From Malurus cyaneus samueli (Eukaryota; Chordata; Aves; Passeriformes; Maluridae): DNA of 64,000 nucleotides. The stretch is from the NCBI GenBank assembly GCA_009741485.1, contig CM019220.1:23636225-23700224 (forward strand), written 5' to 3'. The translations under genes were made by a program, and so were the position numbers. The notes under the pieces are model-generated. The model was not told the origin of the DNA and searched no databases. It saw nothing but the letters and a program-made list of their open reading frames with translations. Positions 43,285 to 57,500 of the stretch are shown here, piece after piece; within the stretch, counting starts at the first letter, position 1; each line of letters opens with the position of its first letter.

Positions 43285-46200
43285 CTCTCCCTCTCCCCTG
43301 CTTCCCCCCGCGTCCCTAAATAGCCCTGTCTCCCCCGCCCTCCCCTCATGGCCCTATTCCCCTTATTTTCCCAGCCCATGTTCTGCTCCCCCTCACCCAC
43401 ATTCCTATCTCCCCAGCCCCTGCACTGCACCCCCCCCGTGCCCGCCAGTCCATGGCCCGCGGGTCCTTGGGAGCAGCCGCTTCCCCGCTCAGGGCTGCCT
43501 GCCCTTCCTACACCCTCGAGGCAGTCGTTTTCAGGGAGCGGGAGGTGTTTCGGCTTGGTCTCAATCGTTTTCCCCCACTGAATGCCCCTCTGTTGAGATT
43601 TGTGGGATTTAGAAGTTGTTTTGCTACTCATCCGCTGCTGTGCGAGAGAGCAGCGGGCACCTTCGGTCTAGGGTACGGTGGGAAGGATGATGCTCGTTTT
43701 GCCTGCAGAAGGGTTCGGGAAGATGAGATTTTCTTCAGCGCTCCCTGCAGCGTGTGATGGAGACAGTGTGGGTTGTGGTTTAGTGGTGTGAAGTGGGTAA
43801 ACAAGACGTGCAGCTGGGTGATGGAGCGGTATCGGTCTGTGCAGTAGCGTAAAAACAGGTCGGGAGGCAAGATGGAGATAACAGCCCTGTAAGCTTAGAT
43901 TTATGTGCCTCTATCCCTGCAGGAGCACTACAGAGACTTGAACTGCTTAGGATGCACAAAATAAGGAAAAATATCACCAGCGTAGGGAAGTCTACAGATA
44001 TTTTTTCTTAACTGTTGGTGGAGTTAAAAAGAGCAGATATTCTTGGATAAGAATATGTGTTTTGTGGGGAGGTTTTTGACTTATTTTGCGTGATAACTTG
44101 CTAAGCTTCACGTTGTGTGCTTTTTCAATTGAAGTATCCTGTCGCTGTTTTGGAAGGGATTCAGGGTAGCAGAGTGTGATGTACAGCAGCTGAAATAGAG
44201 CTGCGTAAAACCATCTTGTGTTGGTGGCCTAACTGGTCTTTAAATGATATGTCATCAAAACGTCCTGATGGAAAAGTTGCTATTGAGATGGTTGCCTGAA
44301 AGATTTATTTGTGTGCTTTTTGAGCAGTGAAGCTTGAATAGACAGACAGCATGGTTCTTGCAAACATTTTGGGTTTAGTGTGTTGCGCGGCGAGGCAGGG
44401 AGGCTGGCGGTGCCTGTCACTACAGAGCAATCCTTAACTAAGTATCTGCATCTGACCAAGTGTGTGCTAGAGATTTGTACACATTCTGTTTTATCAGTCA
44501 CTACTGAAATTGTGGTGTGGGGCTGTCCCCTCCTGAGAGTACTTGGCCTTTTCTTTCCTCTTCTAAAAAGGTGAGAACTTATTAATACATATGTGGGGAA
44601 GACTGTGGCACAAGCTTTCTCCATGCTGCTAGTGTTTGGATTTCTGCAGGATAGATTATGCCTTCAGCAGAACATTTTTTCATGTGGTAATTAATACATG
44701 TTTACGTGGTATAAATCTTTCTTGAATAAGATGCTTGGGCTATAGTGATGTTGCCAAGTTCGTGTGGCAGTGGGAGGAGGATGTGGAGCACTGTGTGTAG
44801 TTATCTCCTTAGCATGTGACTTGTGTTAGTCTTTTCGTGTATTAATGATTTCTGTTACCTAACTGTGGCTCAGCTCATTTGTCAATCACAAAGACTTGAA
44901 AACCAAAATAGCAGCCTACAAACATGTTTCAAAAGCAGAGAGGATGAGTAAAACCTTCATAGATAATTTGCTGTCTAACTTTCATTGGACACTGAGTCAT
45001 GAGAGCAGTAGCTCTGATTGATGGGAACGATTTATCTAGAAAACAAGTGTATTTTCTGTCTTCTGAGGGCTCTTCATCTAGCTCTTAAATATTTAAAAAT
45101 TGAATAGTTCAAGACTTAAAGAGGTAAAACAGCAACTCTTTACTCCTTTAAACTACAACTCCACCAGGTTGTATTTTTAGTAAACCTCCTTTAGCTAACT
45201 CTCACTGACAGCAGCTTTTAAATTTGTGTGGTAGTGCCATGTGTTGCATGTAGGGAAAACAGACATTTGGTTTGTGGTGGTTGCCTTTCGATTTTGCTGC
45301 AAAGAGTTTAGTGTTGTACTGATACTCCCCAAATCACAGAATCTTTTGACCTCAGGGTACTCGAGGTTCACTGACAGGAATCGCGGTGTGGTTGGCATGT
45401 GGTTGGTGTGAGAAAATACGAAGTAACTTTCTGCTGAGATAGTTCCTTCCAGTGCAAGGAGAGCTGTACCCTGTATAGACTTGTTAGTACAGGCCACTTT
45501 AAACTGAAACTCCAACCGACGTGTGCTCCTTGAACAGCTCATTTAATACTCTCCTGCTCTGAGAGATTTGACAGCTCTGGAGAAGAACATGCCTGGAATC
45601 TTAAGCAATTTGGGACTTTCTGAGTGAAGTTGAGGTGCTATTACTGATTCCAAGAATTTTCTTTCTGTGTAGAGTGGCACTGTCCTTCCAGCACTTTAGA
45701 TTTTTTTGGCCATGTAAACTCTCTTTCTTTTTACCTTTGGAGTTCTACTATAGGAGTGTCTGGACATACTCACTGCACCAAAGACTGTTGAAATAATCAG
45801 AAATTAAAGCGCCCCTTTCAGCAGCAGTTGTTTACATTCAAGTACAAGAGTTCTGTCTAATATGAAGAGAGCACCTGCTAAAATGGGTCCTAAACTGGAT
45901 CCTAAACTGACTTGTCCATACTTTTTGCACAGAGATTTCTTGTCTTGTATTATTCTAAGTTCCATGTGATACTGGATAAAACTGTTGTGGGTGATAGCAC
46001 TTCATTAGCTTTTCCTCAGTGGATAAAGGTGCTGAAAAAAAAGTGGGATACTTCCAGCTTCTTGCATGTCTTTGAGTTGAAAAGTCAGCAGTTTAAAAGC
46101 ATACACTTCTGTTCTGTATTTTTTGTAGGAAATTCATACTAAGTAGCCAGTCAGTTTAAGATATTGTTACTTAGACTATTCCATTAGTTTAATAACAGTG

Positions 46201-47279
46201 TAATTAATACTATTATTCTGTTACATAGGCTTTACTGTAGTAAAATCTGCCTTCCTGTGTTTAGTAGTTCACAACATCACTGCCTGATCGACATTAAACA
46301 TTTCTTGCATCAAGTATCTTGTGTGGTTAGAAGTGGGGAGAGGAGAATATGAATTGCCTTCAGTGGTCTTCAAGGTGCTGGAAATTTCTTGAGGTTTCAA
46401 GGAATGATGGTCTGTAAGGGTGGGTAATAGGTGAGTGTGTCAGTTCCAGTTTATATCACCCAGGCTGAGACCAGCACTATATTGTTACAAACTTTAGCAT
46501 GATGGAGAACCAAGGAAAGATGGTAAAAAACTTAATTTTTAGTCCTTCATAAAAGGACTTTAAATAATGTCTACATCATCTTGGCTTAAGTGTTTTATAG
46601 TCTATCAAAACACTCACTAGTATATTTTAATAATAACATGTTGATGCACCAGGTGTTGAGCATCTGAAGTAGTTTTTATTTATTTATTTAAGGGGAAGTT
46701 GTTGCTTTACAATGTCATACCAGACATTATGTACTTACGAATTGCTGTGTTCTAGCTTTTCTGCTGAAAATAATTTTTAAAAAGCATGTATAAATGCTAG
46801 TTTGAATTTTGAAATGATGATGATGAAGTGTTTATCAAGAAATAGTTTAAGTCTTAGGGAAAATGAGATTGTATGTTTGGAAATAACTTGCTCAGGATGG
46901 TGCAAAAATACACTGGGAAGTGTGTGGGTGGGAGAAAATGATAGAAGGTACAAACTTTGCTTTATTTTTTTTCCTTTGGTCACTTTAAAAAGTACTGTTT
47001 CGTGAAAATAAATAATTTAGGGTAGAGCTAAAACTCTTAAGATACATGGTCCATAGAGGCATCTAATTTTTGGAGCCCTCCAACTTTGCAGCTCTTGAAT
47101 GCTAGTATTATGTTGGGGACAATGTTATTGGAGGAATTATACTCAGTTTTGGAGTTGAGGCAGCAATGGTATCTTAACACTTTCATTGCTACTGAAGTCT
47201 GAGACAAATTACTTGAAAAATGTATGTCCTGCAGAAGCATTCTTTTCTGTTGGGAAATACAAGACTACAACTGCTCAAA
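43285..47279. other. AGAP1 intron 1, unique sequence
   Basis: After the C-rich start the base composition shifts to AT-rich at about 43560. No exon, RNA or clear transposon is recognised. A short TTTA microsatellite lies at about 46674-46692. A weak ATCACAGAATC block near 45332 could be a CR1 remnant but is too short to call. Confidence 0.5.
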
Positions 47280-47402
47280 GGCCAGCTTAGACAGGGCATG
47301 GAGCAACCTGATCTTGTGGAAGGTGTCCCTGCCGACAGCAGGGGTGGAATTGGATGGGCTTTAAGGTCCCTTCCAACCCAGGCTGTTGTGGGTTTCTCTG
47401 AC
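47280..47402 (+). mobile_element. CR1 tail fragment in AGAP1 intron 1
   Basis: GGCCAGCTTAGACAGGGCAT, GGTGTCCCTGCCGACAGCAG and GATGGGCTTTAAGGTCCCTT, ending in CCAACCCAGGCTGTTGTGGG. It lies in the same orientation as the gene and is about 120 bp. Confidence 0.95.
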
Positions 47403-47949
47403 TTAGGTATTTGTTGTATTATTTTAATACATCTGAAGAACAGTGGCATAGTTCAGATATTTAGGCATTAATAACCAAAGCTGAAAACAACTCCAGGCAT
47501 CAAATAAGACAGTTGCATCTTGAAACCATGAGGGCAATTGGCCTCTTGAAACTTGTGTTATGTTTGCATCTTGGAACTGTTGATCAAACTATATAATTTG
47601 ACATGATAAACTGATTCTCCAAACAACCATCTTGTTTCAGATTTCTGGCGAGCACAATAGAGCATGAGAAGGTGTCATTTTTGTAGGTTTGCAGGGGGAT
47701 TAAACAGGGGTGATTCAGGCATAGGGAATCTGAGCGCATACCTGGTGAGTAAGTGTATTCTGGTACTTTCTGAGCTTGCATGTACGCAGTAAGCATTGAC
47801 TTGGGTGATGATTGTTTCCTGTAACAGCCAGGGCAACGTGTTTGGGACAAGTCTCTTAATGCTCTTTTCTGCTGATTGTGCACCTGCAGCTTTGTGCCCT
47901 GATCTGTGTGTTAACCTGGATCAAAGGTAACATTCAGAGAGTGCTTTGC
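47403..47949. other. Intronic unique sequence between two CR1 tails
   Basis: I see nothing that can be called. The segment separates two independent CR1 insertions of the same orientation. Confidence 0.5.
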
Positions 47950-48074
47950 CGGGAGGGTGGGGAGCCCTGGCACAGGATGCCCACTTGGGAAAGCTGGAGG
48001 TGTCCCTGCCCATGGCAGGGGGTGGAATTCGATGATCTTGAAGGTCCCTTCCCACCCAAACCACTCTGTGATCC
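47950..48074 (+). mobile_element. CR1 3' fragment in AGAP1 intron 1
   Basis: GGAGGGTGGGGAGCCCTGGC, ACAGGATGCCC, then directly GCTGGAGGTGTCCCTGCCCA and GAAGGTCCCTTCCCACCCAA, ending CCACTCTGTGATCCAG. The jump between the second and third blocks indicates an internal deletion of the segment usually between them (GGATCCCTGGAAGTGTCCAA region). Confidence 0.93.
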
Positions 48075-51000
48075 AGTCTTGCTGTTTGTAGGCCTCCACT
48101 GTGAAGAAATTGGTGAAATGCAGTGCATGTTTTTCAGTCTTTGTGGCTCATAGGAAAATGGGAAGACATTTCTTTTTAATGTGGAAGATGGCAGAGTCCA
48201 GTGCATGGGTAAACAGGAAGATTCGCATGCTTGATATTAACTACATTTGCATGGTAAACTAAAAACTAGGTTTGATAGTTGTGTCTGAAGTTCCTGGAAT
48301 GTCTTATTCTGGCTTTAAATTATACGCTTCATTGCAATTCTCTGCAAAAGCTGCCTGATTAAATATCAGACGCTTTTGAGCAAGCGCAGAAGAGTTACAG
48401 ATCAAGAGGAAAGCATTAAACCGTTAACTTGGGAGGATAACTTCTTTCCCTGGGGCAGAAAAGGAGACCTGCTGTGGATCAGCTGATGTTGATGGAACAA
48501 ATGTGTTGTGAGGTTTTAGGGTTTTCAGGGAGTGTGCCGGCCTTCTCCCACCGTTTGCTTTGGGGGATTAGTTGAAAGCAGCAGGCAGTAATGCTGATAC
48601 AAGAGTTCGTGCTGCTGTGTATACATACCACTGTTTTTATTTCTATTTAAATTGGCAAATGAGTCTTACTCCCTAAGAGGGGGCACTCCACAGTGCATCA
48701 GATAGGACCTTGGATTTGCTTTTGCTCAACTTAGGCACTTGGGAAAAGGAAACGCTTTGGAAGCTGGGTTGCTGTGTTTGTTTTCTGCCTGGTACTGAGC
48801 AGTAACAAAATGGCACTTGTGGTTTCCAAAAGGTGACATCAATGCTCAAGCTGTAAGTGTCTTCACAAGATCTATTTTTCCAATTAGGAAAAGTGCTTAT
48901 TTTCCAGCATTGGAAGTAACCATGGCCTTAGTCTTAAATTTGCCACCTGAAAGAACAGGTTTGTGTCTTTGATAGTGTGGTGAAAACTGAGGTGGGAATA
49001 TGAGATGTCATTAATTGCTAATATTTAAGGGATGCACTTAGAACTCTCAGGCTCCAGTATGTTTGTAAGTGAAATTAAGAAATCCCACAGTGTTTCTGGC
49101 TAATGAAGGGGGTTGGAGTAGTGCCAGGCAATTGAACAACATCTCCCCAGACCTCAGCAATACTCTGTTCTCTACTGCGTCACCACTGGGATTGGTTTTG
49201 TCCTTACCAATAAGGAAGGTGAATGGTACTGTTGATATTTTTGGCAAATCTTTGAAGAAAAGGTAATGTAAGCTCCAAAAAAACTCAGCTGCATCTCAAC
49301 TGTGTGACCTTTTGCTGACAGTGCATTTCTAACATCCCTTTCTGCAATTGTTAGTTTTTATGTGAAGGGTTTTCTTTGTGACCTTCATACACACAGCTTC
49401 ACATCATTTGTGGAACAAATCCAGAATGATTGCTTAGTAATCTACAGTGGATAGTTTTCTGTTCTGAGAGAGCAAGTAGTATACTTAATACTTTTGATAA
49501 TCCTAACATGTGTGGGAGTAAGAAATTTGTCTTATATTAGTTTTTGTCCTTGACTGCCTTCAAGCACTGTCTGTACTTCGTGTCACCTATACTGAGGGAG
49601 AGCTGTGGCTCAGCTTTTCTTTTGTGTTCTTACCAGTCCTCACACCATGAAATAATTGAGCAAAGACCGTGCCAGATGTCGACAAGTTGAGATGCTGATT
49701 TTTTGCTGTAAAGACTTTTGTGATTTCTATAGCAATGGAGACTGAAAAGAATTATTTTAATTTAGGATTTTCCTGTGCCTGTGAGGAAAGGCTTTTCAAT
49801 TACTCTTAGTAGTTTATCATCTGAAGTTGTTTGCAGTTTATTTGTGCTTTTATTGTAATCGTGCAAAGGTTATAAATGTACATAAATCTTGTGACCCATG
49901 TTAGAAATAAGGTGACATCTCACTTAAATGTATTTTGGCTACCAGGAATCACTGATTTCTTAGAAAGTTGGTTTTAAATTTTAATTCCAAGGTAGAAACA
50001 GCAAGCTTGTCAGGTTTCCTTGGTGGTGATGGTGAGTCCATTGTGGGCAGCTGGCAATTCCTAAGCCCTCTGGAAGTATTTAATATTTTTTTTAAGTGGA
50101 TGGAAGCAGATGTGTTACTTAATCAGTATGTGCACATTCAGCCTCATTAATGCCATTGCAGGATTCTGACTAATATATTTGGAGCCTGCCTAGTGGTACA
50201 GATGAAAGGGTGTTGAGATAGTGATGCATTTCTAAACCAGAGAAAGAACAGTGAAGGAACAAGTCATTCTTACTGCTTGAATAAGCTTCAGTTAACCACT
50301 TCAGGAAGCCAGTACTAAAACCACAGGGTTGATGTGTCTGAAAGATGTCATTTCAGTGTCTCCTTTGTAGTTTTGCTAGTTTACATAGGTGGATGGTGGA
50401 TGTAAAGCTAATGATTAGACTCTTTGGTAATCTCCTCTTTTATACTTTGTTCCACAAAGATAGAGACAAGCAGAGGGAAGAGGAACACTGGAATTGAATA
50501 TATGGCTTTAGCTGTATTACTTTGTATTTGTGTTTGTCTATGAGAAGCTTACATTTTTCAATTTTTTAAAATTATTTTTAAAGGGATTGAGGAACTCTTT
50601 ATAGCCTAGACCAAATCAGTGCTCAGCCCGACTTAACTTGAAACTTTGACTTGAACTTGGTAGTGTTTGCATTTTCTATTAAACTAAAATTGCAAATGTT
50701 GTTCCTTTTAGTAAATTTTCTGTTAATTCTACCACCGTCTCTATAATTTTTCAGTTCCATAACTGGAAGGAGGACTGACACAGCAGGACAGTCACTGGTG
50801 CAGGATTTTGTAGCACCAGTCCTTGGTTATATAGATACAGTAGGTTCAAATGTGAAAGATCCATTATCTTTGTTTGAGCTTCTCATGCTCAGGAGAGCAG
50901 CCAGGAAGCCTGTCTTTTAGGTATCACAGCAACTGTGCTCTCCAGAGGAAATATGCTAAAAGCGTGGCACTGGATGCCCAGACAGCAATCAGTTAAATGG

Positions 51001-51309
51001 ATCCCATTTAACCTGGCAAACGCTGGTGTGTCTCAGTTAACGCCTTGTGTGCCGGCTGCTTTTTGCATCACTTGAGCAACATCCCTATTCAGATGCCTGC
51101 CATGGGAATGTGGAGTTGGCCAGTGTGTGGACAGATGAGGAATTTTGTGCCTGGTTAGAATAATATTGGACTTGAGAGTTTTAGTTTTCAAGTGAAAGTT
51201 TAGTTGAAGAGATGTTACTTTCCTATTTTTCTTTGTTCCGCAATTTTCCCCCGGTATCTGTGGAACCCTTTGTTATAGCATCTTTTAACAGCATGAAGCT
51301 GTGTCTGGG
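48075..51309. other. AGAP1 intron 1, unique sequence
   Basis: No exon, RNA or repeat is recognised over 3.2 kb of AT-rich DNA. Confidence 0.5.
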
Positions 51310-51526
51310 ATGTTTAGGTTGGATATTAGGAAAAGGTTCTTCCCCCAGGGGTGGTGGGGCACTGCCCAGGCTCCCCAGGGAATGGGCACAACCCCAAGGC
51401 TGCTGGAGCTCCAGAAGCGTTTGGACAGCAAGGTGGGATTGTTGGGGTGTCTGTGCAAAGCCAGGGGTTGGATCAGTGATCCTTGTGGACCAGGTTCCTT
51501 CCAACTCAAAATATTCTGTGGTTCAG
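51310..51526 (+). mobile_element. CR1 3' fragment in AGAP1 intron 1
   Basis: TTTAGGTTGGATATTAGGAA, AAGGTTCTTCCCCCAGGGGT, GGCACTGCCCAGGCTCCCCA, GGATCAGTGATCCTTGTGGA and CTTCCAACTCAAAATATTCT. It is the same subfamily as 4978-5198 and is better preserved at the 5' side. It lacks a short GCTGCCAGGGATGCACAGG-like stretch that the other copy has. Confidence 0.95.
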
Positions 51527-54500
51527 GAGGGTGACCTTGCTGTGAAAGACCAGACAGTGTTTTGGTAGCTGCTGTTTTTATCCAGCAGTGAATTTCCTCA
51601 AAGATACCAGCCAAACTCAGGAAAACTCTCTGTTACTAGGGAAGGAAATTAAAATGTCCAAAGCTGTGAATGCACTGACAAACATGGAGTTGAAATACAT
51701 GTCCAGGGAGCTATCTCAAGGTTTGCCCAGATACTTAGGGAGGGTAGTTGTAGAGCTTGGTAACTGCATTATAAAAAGGATCTAGGAATGTTCTCAAAGC
51801 TGTGCCTTCCAGTTTAAATCTGCTGCTTTGAACTGGGTTACCAGGTGCAAATTGATGGAATAGTCATTTTCTCTCCTGCTTTCTAAACTGTTACAGCCAG
51901 AAAACTCATTCAGTGAAACTCCTTGTGGTGGCTTGAAGCTTGATAGTAATTTTAATGCCTCAAAGGCAAAAATCAGGTCATCCCTCAGCCTTCTTGTGGC
52001 AGCTGTAGCACACTAATGGAGCCAAGAAAACCATGAAGCCAACTGTAGCAGTAAGAACCAGTGGCACTTTTGTCATGAGCTTGGCCTAGCAAATTACCTG
52101 TGCTGCTTAAAAGTTGCTCTGACTGCAGGATGCAAAGGACGTCTTGGAAACTAAGCCTTGAGTAATGCTGGAGGATAAGAAGAAGTAATTGAGCTACTTT
52201 TGGTTTCTGTGGTTTGAATATTGATTTTTTTTTTTTTTGTGAACTTAGTGTAATGATGTAAGTTAGGCTTCAGTGACTAAGTTCTTCCTGATGTGGAAAG
52301 ATGACATGTTAACTGATGTTACAGCTGTTGTACAGCTCATGGATAGACCTCGCAGGTGTTTATATTTGGGTTAGGTGGCATGACATGACAAATCTGGCCT
52401 GATAAGAAATAATCAAAAGTCAGAGATAGGACCTTACTATCACTGAAATGACATACAGCCAAATATCTGCTGCTGTAGCTACTGTGGGAGGCAGGTTATA
52501 AAGCAGATATGGAGTTCTCAAGAGAAGGATGGGCTATAGATCTCTGATTTGGATCACTTTTTAGCACTAAAACTAGGATGATAGCCTGGAAAGTCTTAAC
52601 AGATGTGGGTATTTGATTCTGAGGATTCTCATAATAAAAATAATTTTGTTAGGAATTGCACCATCTCTGTTTCTGGCCAGAAGGTGTTATTGGTTTTATT
52701 GTCAAGAGTATAATTGACAGCTATCAAAGCTAATAAGTAATGGCAATGAAGGAAAATAATGTTCCATTGCTGTCATGAACATAAAATCAATGATGTGGCA
52801 GAGTTTAAAAGTGCTTGTGTAGTATAGCTTTGTTCGTATTTTCAATACATGCTGAAGAACTAATAGGATTATTCTCTTTCTACTGTGAATAAAGCTGAAT
52901 AATAGTTTTCCTTCTTAAAATTTGTTTTGGATTTCTGTTCAGGCTTGGGATTGAAAGATCTCTGTGGGTCCCTGGGCCAGCTTCTGAGCCCTTGCACAGG
53001 GGTGACATGGATGATGGATGATGAAACTGTAAAAATTGACAATGCTACTGGTATGTTCTGAATGCAGCAAAAATCTATAGCTGCAGCCTGAGTGCAGGTG
53101 GGACCTTGCTGTAGTGGTTTATCACTTTTCTGTAGCATTTCTGTTACTTCAATGGCAATCTGTAGTTCCACCCTTGGAGCTGAGTAAATACAAGCGGGGA
53201 GGAGCAGAAACAAGCTGTGGAAACGATTCCTACACCCTGAGGCAACTCATCCATTTAGTCCCATTTCATTATTTTTCTCATGCAAAATAAGAGTCTAATT
53301 TTAACCTGCATTAATTAAGTTTCAAAAATGCTTCACTGCTATGAGGTTGTGGCATTTAATAGCATCTGGATGTACAACAATACATGAGTTTATGGATGGA
53401 AGGATCTGGCTATTGACTTACCTTGCAAATGAAATTTAAGTAGGGTGGGGCACAACTTGCTGGAGGCAAAAGCTGGGCTGAATACCCAGGTGTGTGTGTG
53501 ACCTCTGAGCTGGAGGGAGGGATGTCTGTTGGTGTCTGGGTGCCAGGTTATCAATATTTACAGCAGACACCTGCCTTGATAACTGCTTAATATCTGTTAA
53601 AATATTATTTTAGCTGAAGTCAGGAGCCCTATGTGACTTCTAGAAAGACATGACTTCTCTGGGAATATTTTGCTTACTGGAATATCTTGCTTCCTGTGTA
53701 ATGGGATTCAGTCAGGGGGTTGCTGGTTTGATTTATGATGCTAATTGGCGTGGTAGTTGATGTGAACTGCATGTACTAATTGCTCACTTGCTAATCCCCT
53801 CCAAATTATCTGACAAAAGCTTTTAAGATGGAGCATTACATGTGTTTTAAAACTGGTCTGCAGACAAACATAAACAATTGGGGGCCCCTGTTTTGCTCTA
53901 AATGCTTAATTCGAATGCTGGTCCATTTTAGTCACTGTAATGTTAAAGGGGAAATTCAGTGGCTTTCATGTAGTCTCATTGTTGTTCTTTGTGGGATTTA
54001 AATAACAGCTGAAAAAATATTCCAGAGCAGGCTTTCCTCCCCCCCTTAAGATGGAAAATTGCCATCATCTATATGGTAATCATTTTTACATTGTTGTTAT
54101 CTATATGGTGAAGGTAGAATATGTGTTATACTTGTCTGTGCAGTTTTAGGTAATGGAAAACACGGTGTGGCATTCGAATTGAGGGTGATGTCAGCAGTGC
54201 AGCAGAAACTGCAGTGGGAAAACATAAGGAAAATGAAATAGGGATATCATGCAGTTTTGGGATAATGAAGGTATTTTGACTGTGATTCTGGCTTTGATTA
54301 TTTTACTGTGCAAATCAACTTTAAGCGAAAAAGCTTTTGTATTTCTAGGCTGATAGGGAACATCCCAATGTTAGATTATGGAATGCAACAGGCTGAAGGG
54401 ATGATTTTTATCTTTCCTTGAATAAGGCAAGAGCTGTTTCAGGAGGGAACTGATTCTCCAACATTGGGAGTTGTGCAGACTGCTCTCTGTCTGAATGGGG

Positions 54501-57500
54501 AGGATTGCTTTGCTTCTGTAACATATTGGATTAAAGTGGTGTTTGACGAAATGAACATTAATCTATCTCAAACTTAATATTTCAAGGTGATTTAGACACT
54601 TTAATCATATCAGGTTTTCTAATTTGAGCCTGACTGGCTTGCTCTCACAGCAAGCACTGAAATGAGATTACAGACAGCTGAAAGAAATTAGTCAATTTGG
54701 AAGCAAAAAGCATTTAAATACAGGTGTTTGGCTGTGATTTGAATATAGCCTGTCAACAGCAAGAGGCAAAATACCTCAGTGACCTAAAAAGTGCAAATAT
54801 GTCCCTTTAGGGATTACTTGTTGTTAGGTAATGACATGTTATTAAAATCAAAGCTCATATTTATATCCCTTGATTTGCTAACTAGGCCAATAGCTTTTTA
54901 AAAACTCGGTAGAGAAATGGGGAAAATTAATTTTGCCAGAATTTGTAGGGACCCAGGTAGCTCCTGGTGGTGTTTCAGCTGATTATTTTTTTAAATTAGT
55001 ATGTAAATAAGGCAGTGTACTCAGGCTGAACCGGCTACCTACTAGAAACTTGAGTACAAATACCATCATCTTGTTGGAAGAAAGCAACATTGGAGTGTTG
55101 TAGTTGTTGTTTGGTATTCCTGAATTCCAGTGAAAGGTGCTGTCAGAGGAACCTGTGTTACCATGCAACATTGAGACATTTCTCCTCCTTGTCTGACGTT
55201 CTGCAGCTGGTTTTGTGTACTCTACTGGTTTTGTTTCTCTACTCAGCAGATGGAAATATTGCCTAGTAGGTAAGTGGTGATATTTGATAAAAGCTGGTGA
55301 GTGATGCCACATTAGGGAAATCAAATATGGATAAACAGATCCAATTACAAATGGGATTGGAGTTTTTTCAAGATCATTGAGGCTGTAATTAAAAAAAAAA
55401 ATCCAAAACAACAGCCTGCTACAAACAGGGATGAACACAGTTGCATGAATCTATGTTCTTTCTCAATATGAACTCTATTGTCTCAGCATCTGTCTCTTGT
55501 TTGCTTCTGTGAACTTGATGACATCGATAAAAGGCTGTTCCTAGTTAGGTATGTCAGCAGAGACAGGACATTTATTGTCCTCAGGGTAATATATTCCCTG
55601 GATAGTGATTAGCTACAGGTTTCACTGGGAATAGTGTGTGGAAACACTACAGGATGCCAGAAAAACGCTCTGTTAATCTGTGAGTCTTTGGCTAGTCAGG
55701 TTGATTTCTGCTAGCCACTCCTTGGACTGTTCAATGGGTCTGCTGTGAGGAGCATATCTAGATTGAGAAGAACTTATCTGTGGGCATAACTTACACATTA
55801 AAGGCACTTCTTACACATTAAAGTGCTAAAAACCAAAATCAAGAATCAGTGCAGTGGGCTTGAACTTGAAGACACCTGATTGAAACTTCTGTAAAGCTCT
55901 GGAAAAGCAGCAAGGATGGTAACAGGATAAAAATGATTATGAACTGTCCTCCAGATTTTGTACTGCCAAATTACTGTGATATAACCATCCCTTACAGACT
56001 CAAAAATGCAAAAAATTAGACCAGCCTAATTTTGGTCCAGTTTTTAAATCAGAATATAAAAACCTGAGTCTTAGCAGACAGTACAATAAGCATCTTGAGG
56101 ATGTTGCCTCTGTAATAGTGACAGTGGCTCATCTGCAGGCATCCACGGTGGGTTCTGTGTTTTGGATGCAGCAGTTCCCCATCAAGCAGAGTGAACTGAA
56201 AGCCCAATGTGGTTGCTGCTGGTCCTGGAGCCACAACCAGTTGCCAGAAGTTTGCATGCATCCAGCTGCGTCTGTCTGGAGGACAAAAATACTGCGTGAA
56301 AACAAATGGAATTTGAAAACCTGGGAGCTGTGTATGAGATGTGTATTAGGTTTGATCTTCTGCTTGGGAATGTAGAAGGTCTGATGCTGATGAGGGAAAA
56401 TTATCACTTGGGGAGAGAGAGTGGGATTTGTTTTCTAATAGCTTGTAAGTAATTCCTATGGAGCTGTAAAAATGGATTTTAATGGTCAAGATAGCTATAC
56501 ACACTTGAGGTATGGGATAGTGAGTGGTTTCCTTACTTGCAAGAACCATTTTTTGCTCAGTGTTTGCCTTCAAGCAGACAAACAGGCTATTGAAACATAG
56601 GTGACAGCTGGAATGTAGCAGCTTCAGTGTACATTGGTTTTACTCTCCAAACTTCTTGAGTGGTTGCAGGCTGTTAGCTTTTGGAAGTAAAAAGAAGCCA
56701 AATTCTTGTAATACTCAAGGACAAGCAGCTGTTCTGGGAGACTTTGAGATAGGAACTAAAATGACATAACTTGAGAGAATTTTGAAGGCTGCTAGATGAT
56801 GACTTTCATCTGCTTGGATGTTGTGAAGGGATTTGCTGGATCTGGTTCTGGTTTTGGTCTCTGTGATTGCCAACTCTCAGAATAATTTCTGTATTTAGAC
56901 ATTTATATGTGCTACATAATAGTGAGCAGTTGATGTAAAAACAAATACTTTAACTGGGCATTTGTTTAATTTGCATCTTCCATCCTCTTGTCAGGAAATG
57001 TATGAATTTGCAGTTAACTTTCACCTATTTAAAATAAAACCCAGTGTTTTATTAATTCCCTGAAAAGAACCGTAAATCAAGTTACTTGTATTTATGTTGC
57101 GATCAAGTGAGATGTGATGGGAGTATTCATAAGGAGGAATAGATAAAGGCCCTTGCTAATGATAAATTATGATATAAGATTTAAATAACTGACACTGAAA
57201 ATCAAATCTGTTTTCTGTAATATGGTGTTTTTCATCTGGGCTGACTTGCATAAAGGCAACAAACTGTTTTAGCTTCTGCTCTGTGTTTACTCTTGAGGAG
57301 GTGAAAGCTTTGTATTGAGAAAAGGACACAGGATTTGTTGTCATCTTGTAACATGTGGCTGATTGCTAATCTTATGGAAATGATGTATTGAGCAGATGAG
57401 ACCTGATTAATAATAAATAAAGATGCTGAGAGTGATTTGGGGAGAGAGAAATTAAGCTTTTATTTTAATTCTTTTTAAACCCCCACAGAGTAAAGCCTCT

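Noticed and set aside
43011..43612. Continuation of the AGAP1 reading frame past the donor to 43612
   Set aside because: The frame reads into the C-rich intron repeat, giving Pro/Ser/Leu-rich sequence. The family sequence breaks exactly at the GAAG|GTGAGA donor, so splicing ends the coding part at 43010.
45332..45380. ATCACAGAATC block resembling an inverted CR1 end
   Set aside because: The following bases do not continue the CR1 order, so the match is too short to support.
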